64,000 nt of DNA from Bubalus kerabau (GCF_029407905.1 NC_073628.1:19621501-19685500), one strand, 5' to 3'; shown: positions 1-13,060, counted from the first letter of the stretch. Numbers and translations: made by a program. The notes: generated by a model not told the origin, from the sequence alone.

Positions 1-775
1 GACTAGATCTGGGGGCTTTGATATCTGGGTGTGTTTACTTAGCTTTGCTTTTCTCAGATATGAAAGCCCATCCCGATTGGTGTCATGTCAAGCCCTCTCC
101 ACCCAGAGGCACTTTGCTTTATCCTAGAGAATAAACCTTCAGTCTTGTGCCAGGGAAGCCAGGAGAGACTTCTTGCCTGGGGTCAAGTCAGGGAGAGGAT
201 CCTTCTTAAGCAGACTCAATCGATCCTCCTCCTTCTAGCTGCCTGTTCACCCTCCACCTCCAGTGGCGGACTGTGCACACTTTTTTGAATTCTGGTGTAT
301 GATTGTGCTGGTCCTGGATTCTTCCTGCCCGAGCATAGAATGAGTCCGTTTTCTGGTTTTCAAAAATATTGCTGCTATTGTCTCCTCTCTGGTTCTTTTT
401 ACTTTTGAGGGCTAACAACTGTTGAAGAACTGTTATTGGATTAGGATTTCAGATGAGAGTACAAGCAAAAGCATTTCTTTAAATCACTCCCTTTATACTC
501 AAGTCATTCATTCATTTTTAATCATCCATCCTGCAGACATTGGTTGACCCCTTGCTCTGCAGCAGATATTGTGCCAGGTTCTGAATGTGCAGTGATGAAA
601 AAGATCATAGCCCCTGCCCAGAGCGATATCTCCCCTTGTGGTAGCAGATAAATAAGTAGTGATGCAAGTTTATAGAGAAAGGGTACACAGCTAATGGTGA
701 TGCTCGGGTGTCTCCATGGGTGTAAAGTCAACTGTCTTCCAAGAGACCCCAGAAAGTGACATCACTTACTAAGTG
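1..775. other. Non-coding DNA with L2-like relic
   Basis: No gene seen. About 500-680 resembles the widespread L2 3'-end motif: a CATTCATTCA-type start, then GTGCCAGGTTCTGAATGTGCAG, then an A-rich 'GATGAAAAAGATCATAGCCCCTGCCC' type block. The rest is unique. Confidence 0.4.
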
Positions 776-1000
776 GTCCCCAACCTTTTTGGCACCAGAG
801 ACTGGTTTTATGGAAGATAATTTTTCCACGGACTGGAGAGGGAGGATGGTTTGGGGATGATTTAAGTCGGTTACATTTATTATGCTCTTCATTTCTATTC
901 ATATTGTACCAGCTCCACCTCAGATAATCAGGCATTCGATCCTGGAGGTTGGAGATCCTGACTTAGAGCATTTGCCAAGACCCCCACTGCAAGTTCAGTC
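776..1000 (+). mobile_element. hAT-like non-autonomous DNA transposon relic
   Basis: It begins with GTGGTCCCCAACCTTTTTGG and continues with GGCACCAGAGACTGG, TTTTTCCACGGACTGG and a GGTTTGGGGATGATT block. This order belongs to a well-known mammalian DNA transposon family whose terminus reads 'tccccaacctttttggcacc'. Only the left part remains; the other terminus is missing. Confidence 0.55.
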
Positions 1001-2235
1001 ACCTGATTTTTGAGCACAACCATCTCCCAAGAACACCGGTTCAGGTCTGACTTCCTAATGTCTAGACCAGAACACTAACTCATTAATTTGCTGTGAGCAC
1101 TCTGTGCTGGGAACTAGAAGTCACATGAAGTCAACACATCTCTCCCTACACACGGGGAGCCAGAAGGGAGGCCAGCTCGTGATGGGAACCTTGCTAGGTG
1201 AGCCTGGAATCCAGCAAAGGGCATGAATTGTAGATGAACTAGGTGATTATTGGTCTTGGCTGTTGAACAAGAAGCAGGTCATGGTCAGTGGACTGGAATG
1301 TGGGAGTCTATTGAATGAGCTTGCCCTTCCCTAGAAGGTGCATGCGTGACAGTGCACCTGGGGATGTTCTTTCATTCACATCCATCGGCTCGCTCTTTGC
1401 ATGAAGATTTTTCTCAAGGAGTTCAAATTCTCCCTGTACTCCTCCTCTCTCTGGCCGCACCTGCTCAAACTCTCCCCAGACACCCTGGCCACATGAGATT
1501 GTACTGAGCCAGGGAACCTCGTCCTTTGCTAGATGACAGGCTCTGAATGAGATGTCCTGAACCTCTCTGATGATGGTCACACCTTCTGTGGGATTGAAGA
1601 ATCATGTAAGGGGCTGTTGAGCTGTCACAGAAAAAGACTGCTCTGCCTCCTTTTCTAGTGACCTCAGAAAACACCCACTGGGCACTTGTTCCCAGAAAAT
1701 TCACCTCCCCTTATCCACAGAGAACCTGGCCCTCATTTCACTCCAGTGTCTTTTTGTAAAAGAAGAAACCAAGCCCCGAAGCTGTTGCAGAGTGGTGGGT
1801 GGGACCTTTTTCCTCCACTGAGGATTTGCAAGTGAGGACTGGAGGGCACCTGGGGAGTGCACTCATGGCTTCTGGTGAGAGAGCCGGGGAGGAGGGGCAA
1901 GGTCAGGATGGGGTTGAGGAGGGGAGGCTTGCATAGATAGGGATGGTGATGAGAATAGACCACATCACCTGTATTCCAGGGCAGCTGCTGTATCGAGGAC
2001 ATGATTCTTAACTGGACACAGACGCGAGGCCAAGAACATCACTTGCCTTCTTCTGTAGCTACTTGCCCTTGTTTAAGTGATCACACCAGGCCATGTTCAC
2101 AAAAGTGCTTTGCAAAGGATCAAACTGAAAACAGGAGGCTACTGTGATGGTTGTTTTACAGGTAATGTGGAGATGCTTTTAAAGAGCAGAATTCATTGGG
2201 ATTCTCTCTCTCTTTATTTTTTTTTCATTTTATTA
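1001..2235. other. Unique non-coding DNA
   Basis: No gene, RNA or clear repeat recognised. Short open frames here lack codon structure or homology that I can see. Confidence 0.4.
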
Positions 2236-3903
2236 AGAAAGGGCAGAAATGGTATGGACCTAACAGAAGCAGAAGATATTAAGAAGAGGTGGCAAGAATA
2301 CACAGAAAAACTATACAAAAAGATCTTCGTGACCCACATCACCATGATGATGTGATCACTCACCTAGAGCCAGACATCCTGGAATATGAAGTCAAGTGGG
2401 CCTTAGGAAGCATCACTATGAACAAAGCTAGTGGAGGTTATGGAATTCCATTTGAACCATTTCAAATCCTAAAAGATGATGCTGTGAAAGTACTGCACTC
2501 AATATGCCTGCAAATTTGGAAAACTCCACAGTGGCCACAGGACTGGAAAAGGTCAGTTTTCATTCCAATCCCAAAGAAAGGCAACACCAAAGAATGTTCA
2601 AACTACCGCACAATTGCACTCATCTCACACACTAGTCAAGTAATGCTTGGCCTTTATAGTATGTGAGGCCATATACTCAAGCCAGGCCTCAATAGTATGT
2701 GAACTGTGAATTTCCAGATGTTCAAGCTGGTTTTAGAAAAGGCAGAGGAACCAGAGATCAAATTGCCATCATCTGTTGGATCATCAAAAAAGCAAGAGTT
2801 CCAGAAACACAACTACTTCTGCTTTATTGACTATGCCAAAGCCTTTGACTGTGTGGATCACAACAAATTGTGGAAAATTCTTAGAGATATGGGAACACCA
2901 GACCACCTGACCTGCCTCCTGAGAAAGCTGTAAGGAGATCAAGAAGCAACAGTTAGAACTGGACATGGAAAAACAGACTGGTTCGAAATCGGGAAAAGAG
3001 TACATCAAGGCTGTATATTGTCACCCTGCTTATTTAATTTATATGCAGAGTACATCATGCGAAATGCTGGGCTGGATGAAGCACAAGCTGGAATCAAGAT
3101 TCCCAGGAGAAATATCAATAACCTCAAATATGCAGACGATACCACCCTTATGGCAGAAAGTGAAGAGGAACTAAAGAGCCTCTTGATGAAAGTGAAAGAG
3201 GAGAGTGAAAAAGTTGGCTTAAAACTCAACATTCAGGAAACAAAGATCATGACATCCAGTCCCATCACTTCATGGCAAATAGATGGGGAAATGATGGAAA
3301 CAGTGACAGACTTTATTTTGGGGGGCTCCAAAATCACTGCAGATGGTGACTGCAGCCATGAAATTAAAGACGTTTGCTCCTTGAAAGAAAAGTTATGACC
3401 AACCTAGACAGCTTACTGAAAAGCAGAGACATTGCTTTGCCAACAAAGGTTCGTCTAGTCAAAGCTATGGTTTTTCCAGTAGTCATGTATGGATGTGAGA
3501 GTTGGACCATAAAGAAAGCTGAGTGCCAAAGAAAGCTTTTGAACTGTGATGTTGGAGAAGACTCTGGAGAGTCTCTCGGGCTGCTAGGAGATCTAACCAG
3601 TCAATCCTAAAGGAAATCAGTCCTGAATATTCATTGGAAGAACTGATGCTGAAGCTGAAATTCCAATACTTTGGCCACCTGATGCAAAGAACTGACTCAT
3701 TGGAAAAGACCCTGATGCTGGGAAAACTTGAAGGTGGGAGGAAGAAGGGACGACAGAGGATGAGATGGTTGGATGGCATCACCAAATCAATGGATATGAG
3801 TTTGAGTAAGCTCCGGGAGTTGGTGATGGAAAGGGAAGCCTGGCATACTGCGGTCCATGGGTTCACAAAGCGTTGGACACGACTGAGTGACTGAACTGAA
3901 CTG
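2236..3903 (+). mobile_element. BovB (RTE-clade) LINE, 5'-truncated and decayed, with reverse-transcriptase remnants
   Basis: Sense-strand BovB covering the reverse-transcriptase part of the ORF to the 3' end. Broken frames carry RT landmarks: IPKKGNTKECSNYRTIAL, the finger/palm segment FIDYAKAFDCVDHNKLW, and the catalytic YADDTTLMAES motif at about 3126-3160. The 3' end carries the GACTGAGTGACTGAACTGAACTGAA tail typical of BovB. Frameshifts, stops and a rearranged stretch around 2640-2705 mean it is dead. BovB supplies in trans the machinery used by Bov-tA and BOV-A2 SINEs. Confidence 0.95.
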
Positions 3904-4551
3904 AACTAACCATGCATCAGCATTCAGGTTACACAATTGTTCCCAAGCCTAGGTCAGGCCCTATCTGTGCTCTCTGTTCACTGATGAGTACCCCAGCCAC
4001 CCAGCACCTCCATTCCCACAGCCCCTGAAGCCCCCCCAACCCCAGACCACCAGGGACAATGGTTTCTATTCACACTTCACAGTGTAGGGACCATGGCGTG
4101 ACCTCTGCTGTGCATTCATTGGTGCAGGACTTAGAACTAAACCAGGATTCCTAGTTTCTCCTTCTATTTGATTTTAGTATTACACATAATGATGAAATAG
4201 TAAGCAGTGTTTATACAGCACTTAGCAATAACAAGGCACTTCTACTTGTAAGGTGAGTGCAATTTGTCTCTTTTTCAGATGAGGAAGCTGAAACTCCGCA
4301 AGGTTATGTAATCACCCTGATGTGACAGCCAACCTCAAATTCAGATTTTCTGATTCCAAGTTCAGTGTTTTTCCTACTACCTGAGCTCTCTGAGGCTGCA
4401 CCTTGAACTTGAGGCTCTTATTCTAAGGCCCATTTCGTCCTCCTGAATACAATCCTCATGACCTGGCACCCAAAGTTGCTGTGGGGCTGAGAGACAGCAG
4501 GGACCCAGGCTGGAAGGCCAGTGCCACCTGCTTTTTGGAATCCATATTTTT
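3904..4551. repeat. Intergenic DNA with a sense MIR SINE (about 4160-4385)
   Basis: The MIR core is recognisable by the 'cagatgaggaagctgaaactc...ggttatgtaatcaccc' series, the decayed form of the MIR 'gatgaggaaactgaggc...taacttgccca' segment. Nothing else supported in this stretch. Confidence 0.55.
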
Positions 4552-4820
4552 GAAGACTTCTCTGGCTGTCCAGTGGTTAGGACTCTGCGCTTTCACTGCC
4601 GAGGGCCTGGGTTCAATCCCTGGTGTGTGCATACTAAGTTGCTCAGTCATGTCCGACTCTTTGCGACCCCATGGACTGTAGCCTGCCAGGCTCTTCTGTC
4701 TGTGGGATTCTCCAGGCAAGAATACAGGAGTGGGTTGCCATTTTCTACCCCAGGGTCAATCCCTGGTGGGGGAATTAAAATCCCACAGGCTGCATGGCAC
4801 AGTCAAAAAAAACACAGAAA
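4552..4820 (+). mobile_element. CHR-type (tRNA-derived) SINE interrupted by an antisense Bov-tA
   Basis: The outer element starts CTTCTCTGGCTGTCCAGTGG with a tRNA-like B box (GGTTCAATCCC) and resumes after 4768 with AATTAAAATCCCACAGGCTGCATGGC and an A-rich tail. The inner element (about 4626-4755) is the antisense Bov-tA tail (GTTGCTCAGTCATGTCCGAC and following). A 13-bp direct repeat TCAATCCCTGGTG (4613-4625 and 4756-4768) is the target-site duplication. Confidence 0.9.
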
Positions 4821-6317
4821 AACAATGTTGATGAGTGGAATCCAGGTTCTTTACATGCTGGGAGAGTTTGGGCTTCATGGTTTGTCCTGTAGGTACGACA
4901 GGTTCTGACAACCATGGACATGAGTCGTGGGTGGATCTTTGAGCAATGAGGTGCAGGGCTGGTCACCCATGGTAGGAAATGATTGTCACATCCGCCACTT
5001 TGGCCACAAAGCCATCAACTTCAAGGTCGCTGGACTGGCACCTGTGCTGCATCACTGCAGAAGTCGGCAGTTTCCAGAGCCAGGGTTTGCGTGCCTGAGG
5101 CAAGAAGCTGACCCCCATAAATGTGTGAGCCTGGGAGAAAGTGCATGCCAAGTCCTGGCTTGAGGGGCATCTGCTCCCTGGGCAGCCCTCCCTGCCTCCC
5201 CTGGGCATTCAACAAACACAGGGGTGACTGGCTGGGATCGTGTGAACTCATTTGTCTTGACTTCTGATTTTATGGCCACACGTGTGAGCAACTGAGAATC
5301 TGGAACAAAATGTCCAGGACACTGGACTGAAATCCTAGGAAACCTCAGGCCAGTGTCGCTGCCACATCGAATGAGGGGGTGTGTTGGGCCCTTCCCTCTG
5401 GGCTTCCAACAGATCTTGGAAGGACCCCTGGTCTTATGCCCACCCACATGCCCCCAACTCACCTTTGTTCTCCAGACTCCAAGCTACTTCTCCTTCATCC
5501 ACTCCCCACCTTCCAAGACCACCTGGTATAATCCTACCCCTTCCCCCACCCAGTAGCATCCTGCTAAGCACCACCAGCTCTTGGAGGCTCCCTCAGCTAA
5601 AAGTAAAACTCTTCTTCCATTTATTCATGATGCTTCCCACGCATTTATGCCTTATTGTGCCCGTGATGTCTTTTCCTCTATAAAGCCTTAAACTCTTGAA
5701 GGCAGGCACCATGATTTATTCATGTTGTAACTCACCAAGTACCTGGTGCTGTGGCTTCTACAGAAAGGCCCTCAACAAGCCTTTAGTGAATGAAACAGAA
5801 TTGTCAAAATTCTCCCTTTGTTCCATCCTTTATTTTTTTTTTTTTAATGTCCCTTGACCTGGTATTTCTCACAGGGCAGTGGATGTGCTACCCTCTTCAA
5901 AAGGCAGTCAGTGTTTCGGAGGAAAGCTTTTCATCTCTTGCACACAGGCTTCTCAAAAACATTCCTTGGGAAGCCTGTGTGACGGTGCTCTTGCCTTTTT
6001 GTCACCTCAGTGGGATAACCTACTTCTCTTCTGGGGCAGACATGTTCACATTGTACCATCTCTTTTACCAGACACTGGTTCTCTTAAAAGAAAAAAAAAA
6101 CCCAAGGCACAAAGATGAAAGAACATCTTCCAGCAGAAGTCCCTCTGTCCTCCCCACTCAGGAGCTGGAGGCTGGTCTGTGTTTGTTTGTTGTGGAATGG
6201 CCTTTCCTGCCCTTCCTGAATCAGAGGACGCCAGCCACATCTGTAGGAGGCAGTAGCCTGGGACACAGGGAATCCCCTCCCCATTATGTGCAAGGGAGAC
6301 AGCTTGCAGGTTTATTG
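4821..6317. other. Non-coding DNA, no gene recognised
   Basis: Unique sequence. The open frames here, including a 194-codon one at 5790-6374, run partly into the adjacent SINE and show no recognisable protein. T-rich run near 5831 and A-rich run near 6091. Confidence 0.4.
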
Positions 6318-6532
6318 TTGCTGTTGTTTAGTTGCTCAGTCATGTCTGACTCTTTGAGACCCCACGGACTATAGCCTGCAAGGCTCCTCTGTCTATGGGA
6401 TTCTCCAGGCAAGAATACTGGAGTGGGTTGCCATTTCCTCTTCCAGAGGATCTTCCCAACCCAGGGATCAAACCTGGGTCTCCTACATTGAAGGCAGATT
6501 CTTTTACCCACTGAGCCACCTGGGAAGTCCCT
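6318..6532 (-). mobile_element. Bov-tA SINE, near full length
   Basis: Antisense copy. It opens with the BovB-derived tail complement (TTAGTTGCTCAGTCATGTC) and ends with the tRNA-like head complement (GAGCCACCTGGGAAGTCCC). Confidence 0.93.
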
Positions 6533-8738
6533 CCAAAGACCTACTGTTTATGTAAATTGCTCCCCTTGGAATATTAGTCATGAATGAAATAATATCTTTG
6601 CAATGCTCCAAATTTCTTTAAAGAAAAGGAAAAGAAAAGCAGTCCATGAGCTCTGGTCCTCCAGTTCAGGTGTGGAGGTTGGGGCTCCAGGCTGTGTTGG
6701 AGGAGTTAATTCCTATAAGCACCTGCAAAGTGGGACCTGGGTAAAGCCAGGGAGAAAGGCCCTCTGGTCACTGTCCCAGGCTGCTGGGCCAAGGAGGACT
6801 GTGTCTGTGACCACGGAGGTGGGAGAAGCAGCAGATGGTGGAGCTTCCCCCATGAAGGCAGGACGAGAGACTGAGAAAATGATCCATGTTGGTTCTATGG
6901 AAGATGCAATATTCCATCTAATTCACCTTCCCTAGCACATTATGACCAAGATGCCTGGAACTGGGAGAGTCAGCAGCCCTGCCCTCCTGGTTGCCTAGCA
7001 ACACCCTCTTTCTAATTCCCAGCTGGTCCCCAGGGGCTGGTCTGAATGGGGGGCAAGGGGAGAGGGGGAACGGAGGTAAGATGGCTACCTGTTCTCCAAA
7101 ATAATGAGATGCTCTGGCTCCATCCTGCAAGGGACCTGACTTGCAAATGAATGAGGCACTTAAGGAACCCTTTGTTTTCCTCATTTTGAGTGGTTCTGCA
7201 CTGACTGGAGAATTAGCGTTTAGCTTTGCAAGAGGTGTGTGTTCGTGTTTTCAGTTATCTGGAGGCTGATTGGGAGAATGAAAGGCATCTCAGTGTGGCT
7301 CCTTGGCCTCCTGCTCTGAAATTGAAGATGAGAGCCCTGGTGCTGAATTGTGGAGGACAGAGGAGTCGGACAGGACTGAGTGACTGAACAACAACAACAG
7401 TCTTGTGAGGTGTTGAGTGGAGACCAGAGGGTGAAGGGTGCCTGTATTGACCTCCCAATACTCCACGAGTGCAGAGTGACAGTTTACTAGGGGGACCGCT
7501 TTCTGATGCTCCAGTGGTGACCAGCAGTGGAGTGAGTGAAGGCCCACAAAGACCACCAGGGCAGGGGGAGCACTGACCCCTGTGTCACGCCCATAAGAGA
7601 GTATAAGACAAGATGTGTGAGCCAGAGTGAGATGACCCTCGAGGGTGGGATGGGAAGAAGGAAAGAAAGCAGACCCTGGGGTGTGTTGATTTCTGGAACA
7701 TTTACTCAATGCCAAGTGCGTGCCAAGTCTGTCACCTCCATGACCTCACTCTCTACTCTAGACTCCAGGGAGAGAAGCTAGGACCTTGTCCCCAGGTGAA
7801 CAGTTGGTGCTCTAGGGCTTCCTTCCCAGTCGGCTGCACTGTAAATCTTTGGCTACAGAGTTCTACACTGAACTGGAACTATGGTGGGAGATGATGGCCA
7901 AGGGATGGTCAGATCAGCCTGAGCTGTGACCACAGAGGAATCATGGAGCAGAAGCTTTGAAGGGCTCCTCCCCCACCCGGCAGCATCTAGCCTTCGTGCG
8001 TGTGTTTGTCTGGGACACTCAGACGCAGCACACTGGTTCCAGTACATTTCCATAAACAGATCCCTCATAATTAGCCCTGGCGGCTCAACACCTCTGCTGT
8101 ATCCTGCCCACTTACCCGCCACGCCTCCTCTTGTTGGATCCGGTTCTAAGTAAGCTGTGTTCTTTGAGAGCCATTGCATACAGATGAGTTGGCAGCCAGT
8201 CTGAGCTGACCCACAGGCTCATAAAAACCAACAGGGCCCGGGGCCCCTCACCCATGCCATCCAAACTCTTAGGACAAAGGTGCAAGGACTCACTCACATC
8301 AAGGGCCTGGCTGCTCTCTCAGGACTGAGGAACTGAGCTTTTGTCTCTGCATTCATGCTGGCAATCCATGAGGTAAGCGGAGAAATGCCATACTGCCCCT
8401 TTGGGGAAAGAAGAAGTTAATTCTGGTGGAAATGTAATCTTCATTTCCCCATTTCAAATCTAGACAGGACTGTTCTCTGTTCCCAGATTATAATGGTGTG
8501 TTTTTAACTCCCTCACTTGATGCTGTGGGTCTTCTGTTTGCAAATAGATGATGAGCCATGAGCTCCGTTCTGGCCGCCCTTCGTGATTCCACAGCCCTGA
8601 GCATCATGCCTAGCTCTGCTGCCTCCTCATGGTGGTGGAGACCTGCATGGACTTGTGTCCCTGACAGCTTTAGCCCCTGCAAGGTGGACCTCTCTCTGCC
8701 TTTGCTGTCATTTTGGCAGAGGGTAAGGTGCTAGTCCT
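6533..8738. other. Non-coding DNA with a tiny BovB-tail scrap
   Basis: About 7349-7398 holds a short sense BovB/SINE tail (GAGTCGGACAGGACTGAGTG followed by a CAACAA run). Otherwise unique; no gene recognised. Confidence 0.4.
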
Positions 8739-8872
8739 GGAGGAGGGCATGGCAACCCACTCCAGTATTCTTGCCTGGAGAAGCCCAAGGACAGCAGAGC
8801 CTGGCAGGTTACAGTCCATAGGACTGCAAAGAGTCGGACATGACTGAAGTGCCTTAGCATGCATGCACACAA
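8739..8872 (+). mobile_element. Bov-tA SINE, 5'-truncated
   Basis: Sense copy lacking the tRNA-like head. It starts GGAGGAGGGCATGGCAACCC and ends GAGTCGGACATGACTGAAGT plus a short tail. Confidence 0.9.
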
Positions 8873-11274
8873 AGGTGCTAGCGAGGTCCACTGTGGAAGA
8901 GGCTGAAGCCTTGTTTGAGTGGAACATGTTAGTATTAATAAGACGCTTGGCTTACCTGCACCCAAATGCCTTTCCTTCATTTGATGAAATGTTGCTTGAT
9001 TCCAAGTAAGTCCTCTGGGACCCTCCAGGTTTGTTCAGCGTCGGCCGTATGGGCGCTCTGACAGTGTCCGACACCTGTTCCCTGTGCTCTGCTTTCTATG
9101 AGCCTGAGAATAAGCAGATCTGCAGTCCCCTTCTCCAAACAACCATGTTGTACAGATGCTGTGCATAGCGGCTCCAAAAATATTTGTCTTTAGCAATCGG
9201 CAAGGTTTAGGAAGAACGTGTTTGCTTTTTACTGTAGCTGGGCATGCAAATGGAGCCAGGCACAGTGACGGGAAGCACACTGTTTTTGACAAGGACTTAA
9301 CTTAGTCCGCTGCATGATGCCCTTCGGTCGTGGGCTTAGCTTGTCTTGCCTTACTCTGGCCTGTTTTTTGAAAATGTATGCTCACTAAGTTAGCTTCAGT
9401 TTTTCCAAACACGGTGGGGGGCGGGGGAGGGGTGCTTTGTGAAGTAATGAACCATTAGAAAAAAAAAAATTATTTTAATACGTAAGGCACGAAGATGCTT
9501 CCTGCCCCCGTCTCTATCCCTCAGTAAGGAGGACCTCAAGTCAGCTCAGGTGCGGGCTGAATCTGCAGGTCAGCACAGGGAGCGGATGACTTGTAAATGA
9601 TTCTCTGAGCTTTGATGCTGTTGGTGGCGTTTTTTCCTGTGTGTTTTTTTTTTTTTTTAATATATAAGATGCTGTAATTGCCAAGAAATGCTCTGCAGAG
9701 CTGAGAGTCAGGATTTCTCATGCATGTCTTCTTTCCTTTTCCCAGCAATTCATTTTTTTCTGTGCCAGGTTACAAATCTACCCTGGACCTTTTCACAGCT
9801 CAGTGATTTCCCAAGGAATCAGCTTTGATCACATGCTTTGCCTCTTATTTGTCCCGTGGTTTCCATGGCGTGAATGCTTCTTAATTCTTCCTCTTCGAGT
9901 TCTCCCTGGGATTGCTTATAGGGCCTGAGTTTGACCCAAATCCTACTCCTCTTGGTTCTAAAATTCAAGATGCTCATCCTATTTTATTCTCTTCATTATT
10001 GCCCTCTTCATTACTATTAGTCTTAGACATACAGGTATTTTTTCCTCATTTGCCTTTTAACAAGCTTAGAATGAGCACCCATTGTGTTCTGGGAGCTCTG
10101 CAAAGTCCTGGGTATTATTGAATAGCCCTTGTTCTCACTGCAGTTACTGTTTAGGGCTTGTGTACATGGAGATAGACTGTTACACTTGAGTGGGGCAAGT
10201 GCCCAATGTAGTCATGATATAATCACTGCCTGTGTGGAAGGGTGGTCCTCAACTCCCTGTGTGGGCAGGATGGGACTGGTGGGGGCAAGAGGAAGGACAT
10301 TCCTGAATACGAGGTAGTATTTACAAAAACACAGAGGCATGAGAAAATGTGACATCTTCAGGGGATGTGGGGCTAGTGTGGCTGGAGTGGGTGGACGGGG
10401 AGGGGAGAAGAAAGACGAGGCTGCAGGGCGAGCACCCGTGATGAGGGACCTTGTGTATGATACCCACGAGAGCAGCACGGTCTTGAAGGCAGTGGGAAGC
10501 CATGTGAGGTCCTATTTACAACTTAAAAAAGCTGCTTTGTGTGCAAAGTGCCAGGTGAGTTGGGCTGGGATAAGACAATTTCTGGGAAACCAGTTGGGAA
10601 ATTACTAAAAGGCAGAATGCACAAGATTTAGGGCACGCTGGCTGCAAGGATGAAGTATAGCCCTGGACATGGGAATCTGAGGGTTAGCTGGTCTCATTCT
10701 GGAAATTTCCCCAAAGTCCAAATGCTGAGCAAACTTTGAATAGAAAAAAAGCATTTTCTCTATACTTACCCTCAAGCACCCACCATGGCCTCTTGAACCC
10801 AGAGAAATAAGTTAACAGGCTTGGACCTCATGGGAGGTGGGCACTGTGTAGGCTAGGGGGCTGGCCTTTCAGGGACCCCCCACCTCAGAAGTGAAATCCC
10901 TGGTCATTTTTTTTCCTCCATCACCAAAATGAGCAACTGCCTGTCTGCCGAGAAAGCACGTCTTCAGCAAAGTGAGCCTGTGTTTCCTTCTCCTTGCCCC
11001 GAGTGCCCAGCCCTAGACAGGGCATTGCTCCAGGTCTCTGCTGAGCCCTGCTGTCAACCCTTAGGAGGCAGGGCAGAAAATGTGTCCCTCCCAACTGTGG
11101 AGCAAACAGCTGAGACAATATTAGAAATAATAACAGAATCACTGAGCATTAGAGGCCTCTGTAAAGGTTCTAAAAAGGTTACTCTATGCACCATTAATTG
11201 CTGCAAAGCACTCCCCACTCACACTGAGCAGATGCTGAAATGTCTTCCATGTGGGTTTTTCCTAGGCATACATG
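8873..11274. other. Non-coding DNA, mostly unique
   Basis: Contains a G-rich run (9413-9434), A/T homopolymers near 9460 and 9645, and an L2-like relic around 10060-10200. No gene recognised. Confidence 0.35.
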
Positions 11275-11493
11275 CATGCTAAGCCGCTTCAGTCGTGTCC
11301 ACCTCTGTGTGATCCTATGGACTGCGACCCGCCAGGCTCCTCTGTCCATGGGATTTCCCAGGCAAGAATACTGGAGTGGGTTGCCATGCCCTCCTCCAAG
11401 GGATCTTGCTGACCCAGGGATCAAACCCATGTCTCTTATGTCTCCTGCTTTGGGCATCAGGTTTTTTAACCACTAGCGCCACCTGGGAAGCCC
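11275..11493 (-). mobile_element. Bov-tA SINE, near full length
   Basis: Antisense. From GCTAAGCCGCTTCAGTCGTG to the head complement CGCCACCTGGGAAGCCC. Confidence 0.92.
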
Positions 11494-11539
11494 TATTCCT
11501 ATGAGTCAGTCTATTTTCAGGCCCATTTTGCAGGGAAGT

Positions 11540-11875
11540 ATGGGCTTCCCTGGTAGTTCAGCTGGCAAAGAATCTGCCTGCAATGCAGGAGACCCCGGGT
11601 CGATTCCTGGGTCAGGAAGATCCCCTAGAGAAGGGATAGGCTACGTATTCCAGTATTCATGGGCTTCCCTGGTGGCTAAGATGGTAAAGACTCTGCCTGC
11701 AATGCAGGAGACCTGGATTCAACCCCTGGGTTGGGAAAATCCTCTGGAGAAGGGCATGACAACCTACTCCAGTATTCTTGCCTGGAGGATCCCCATGGGT
11801 AGAGGTGCCTGGTGGGCCACAGTCCATGGGGTCTCAAAGAGCTGGACACAACTAAGTGACTAGCACACAGCACAG
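11540..11875 (+). mobile_element. Two sense Bov-tA SINEs in tandem
   Basis: The first (11540-11658) has the head GGGCTTCCCTGGTAGTTCAG and stops within the body at CCAGTATTCAT. A second complete copy (11659-11875) begins immediately with GGGCTTCCCTGGTGGCTAAG and runs to the GACACAACTAAGTGACTAGC tail. Confidence 0.92.
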
Positions 11876-12540
11876 CAAAATGATGGAGAGAAAGGGAGGG
11901 TAAGTGAAGTCAGAATTCCTGAGTCTCTTTCCAACGGGCTACAGGGAACAGAATGACGCTGATAAGATGATTATCCCTTGCTGGGGTCAGTGGAGGCACT
12001 GACATCTCAGGCATGGTCACTCACTCTGGGCCCTCCTGGCCGTGAGGGGGACAGCATCTGAGTCCATGTGATCCCCATCCTATCACAGCATCTGAGATGC
12101 TCAGGGCTGGTCCCACAGGCAGTGAGTCCGTCTGACCCCAAGATCCACCAAACGTCCCTCCCCCTTCCACTCAACAGGCGGGTGACAGGCTGTGGAATAC
12201 TGAGATCTCACGGCTCAAAATACCTGCAGGAAACAGCACCCTGGACTTTAAGTGTGGATGCACTCATGTCAGAGTAGCCAACTTCAGGGGCCCCTAGGAC
12301 TTCTCTTCCTGGAGATGAAGTAACTCTTGGGGTCCCCACAAGGACTCAAAGTGTTTCAGCTTAGTTTCTGAGAGGCCTGAGAAGAAGACTATGCTAGAAT
12401 ATACTTTGTGTTGCAAGTTCAAGCCCAGTTGAGTGAATTTATTTGCATAGAAATTAAAGTTTGGCCAATAGTTAACTGAGGATAGTTGACTATGTTAATC
12501 AGTTGTAACGGCTCTATTTGCCACCGTCACTTTTCTCCAC

Positions 12541-12730
12541 ATCAGCTCAGCCTTTTCAGAGGTGGAGGTGATGGTCAGCCTGATAAAGGCGTTAAGGAAT
12601 AGCTCCAAGGGACCATCCATCTACCTTCGTCTCAAGGCCAATAAGATCATTAAAATTATATAGGTTGAGAAGACAAAGTACCAGGCAGTGATGACTTAGT
12701 CTAAAGCCAAAAGTAAAAAGAAAGAACCAG
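12541..12730 (+). pseudogene. Possible decayed processed pseudogene, 5' piece
   Basis: Frame 12541 reads like coding sequence: a stretch ending LIKALRNSSKGPSIYLRLKA, then NKIIKII, a stop, VEKTKYQAVMT, a stop, and SKAKSKKKEP. Two stops break it and a CHR SINE cuts it at about 12730. I do not recognise the parent protein. The coding-like look may be chance. Confidence 0.3.
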
Positions 12731-12872
12731 GGACTTCCTGGGTGATCCAGTAGTTAAGATTCTTCCTTCCAGTGCAGGTGATGTGGGTTTGATCCCTGGT
12801 TGGGGAACATGCCAAGGGACAACTAAGCCTGCAAGCCACAAGAGAGTCAGTACCAGGAAAAAAAAAATCTAA
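12730..12872 (+). mobile_element. CHR-type tRNA-derived SINE
   Basis: Starts GGGACTTCCTGGGTGATCC, contains the B-box-like GGGTTTGATCCCTGGTTGGG, then a GCCTGCAAGCCACAAG region and an A-rich tail. Confidence 0.85.
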
Positions 12873-13060
12873 AAAAAGAGAGAAAAGGATCAGATCTTCC
12901 CAGTCTGCTCAGTCTCCTGGATTATGTATGATTCATGAGTAATTCTAGCTCTGCTCCAGACAGCAAAAGTGATTTGGCTTGGTCAGGTATTAATAGTTCA
13001 TAATCTTCATGAACAAACAGGGAGCATATGTGGGAACTGGAAAAAAAATGGAATAAAAGC

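Noticed and set aside
5790..6374. 194-codon open frame on the + strand
   Set aside because: Its C-terminal part is antisense Bov-tA sequence and the rest has no recognisable domain; a chance frame.
11275..11875. Regularly spaced similar units suggesting an array
   Set aside because: These are independent Bov-tA SINEs, one antisense and two sense, not a CRISPR-like or satellite array.
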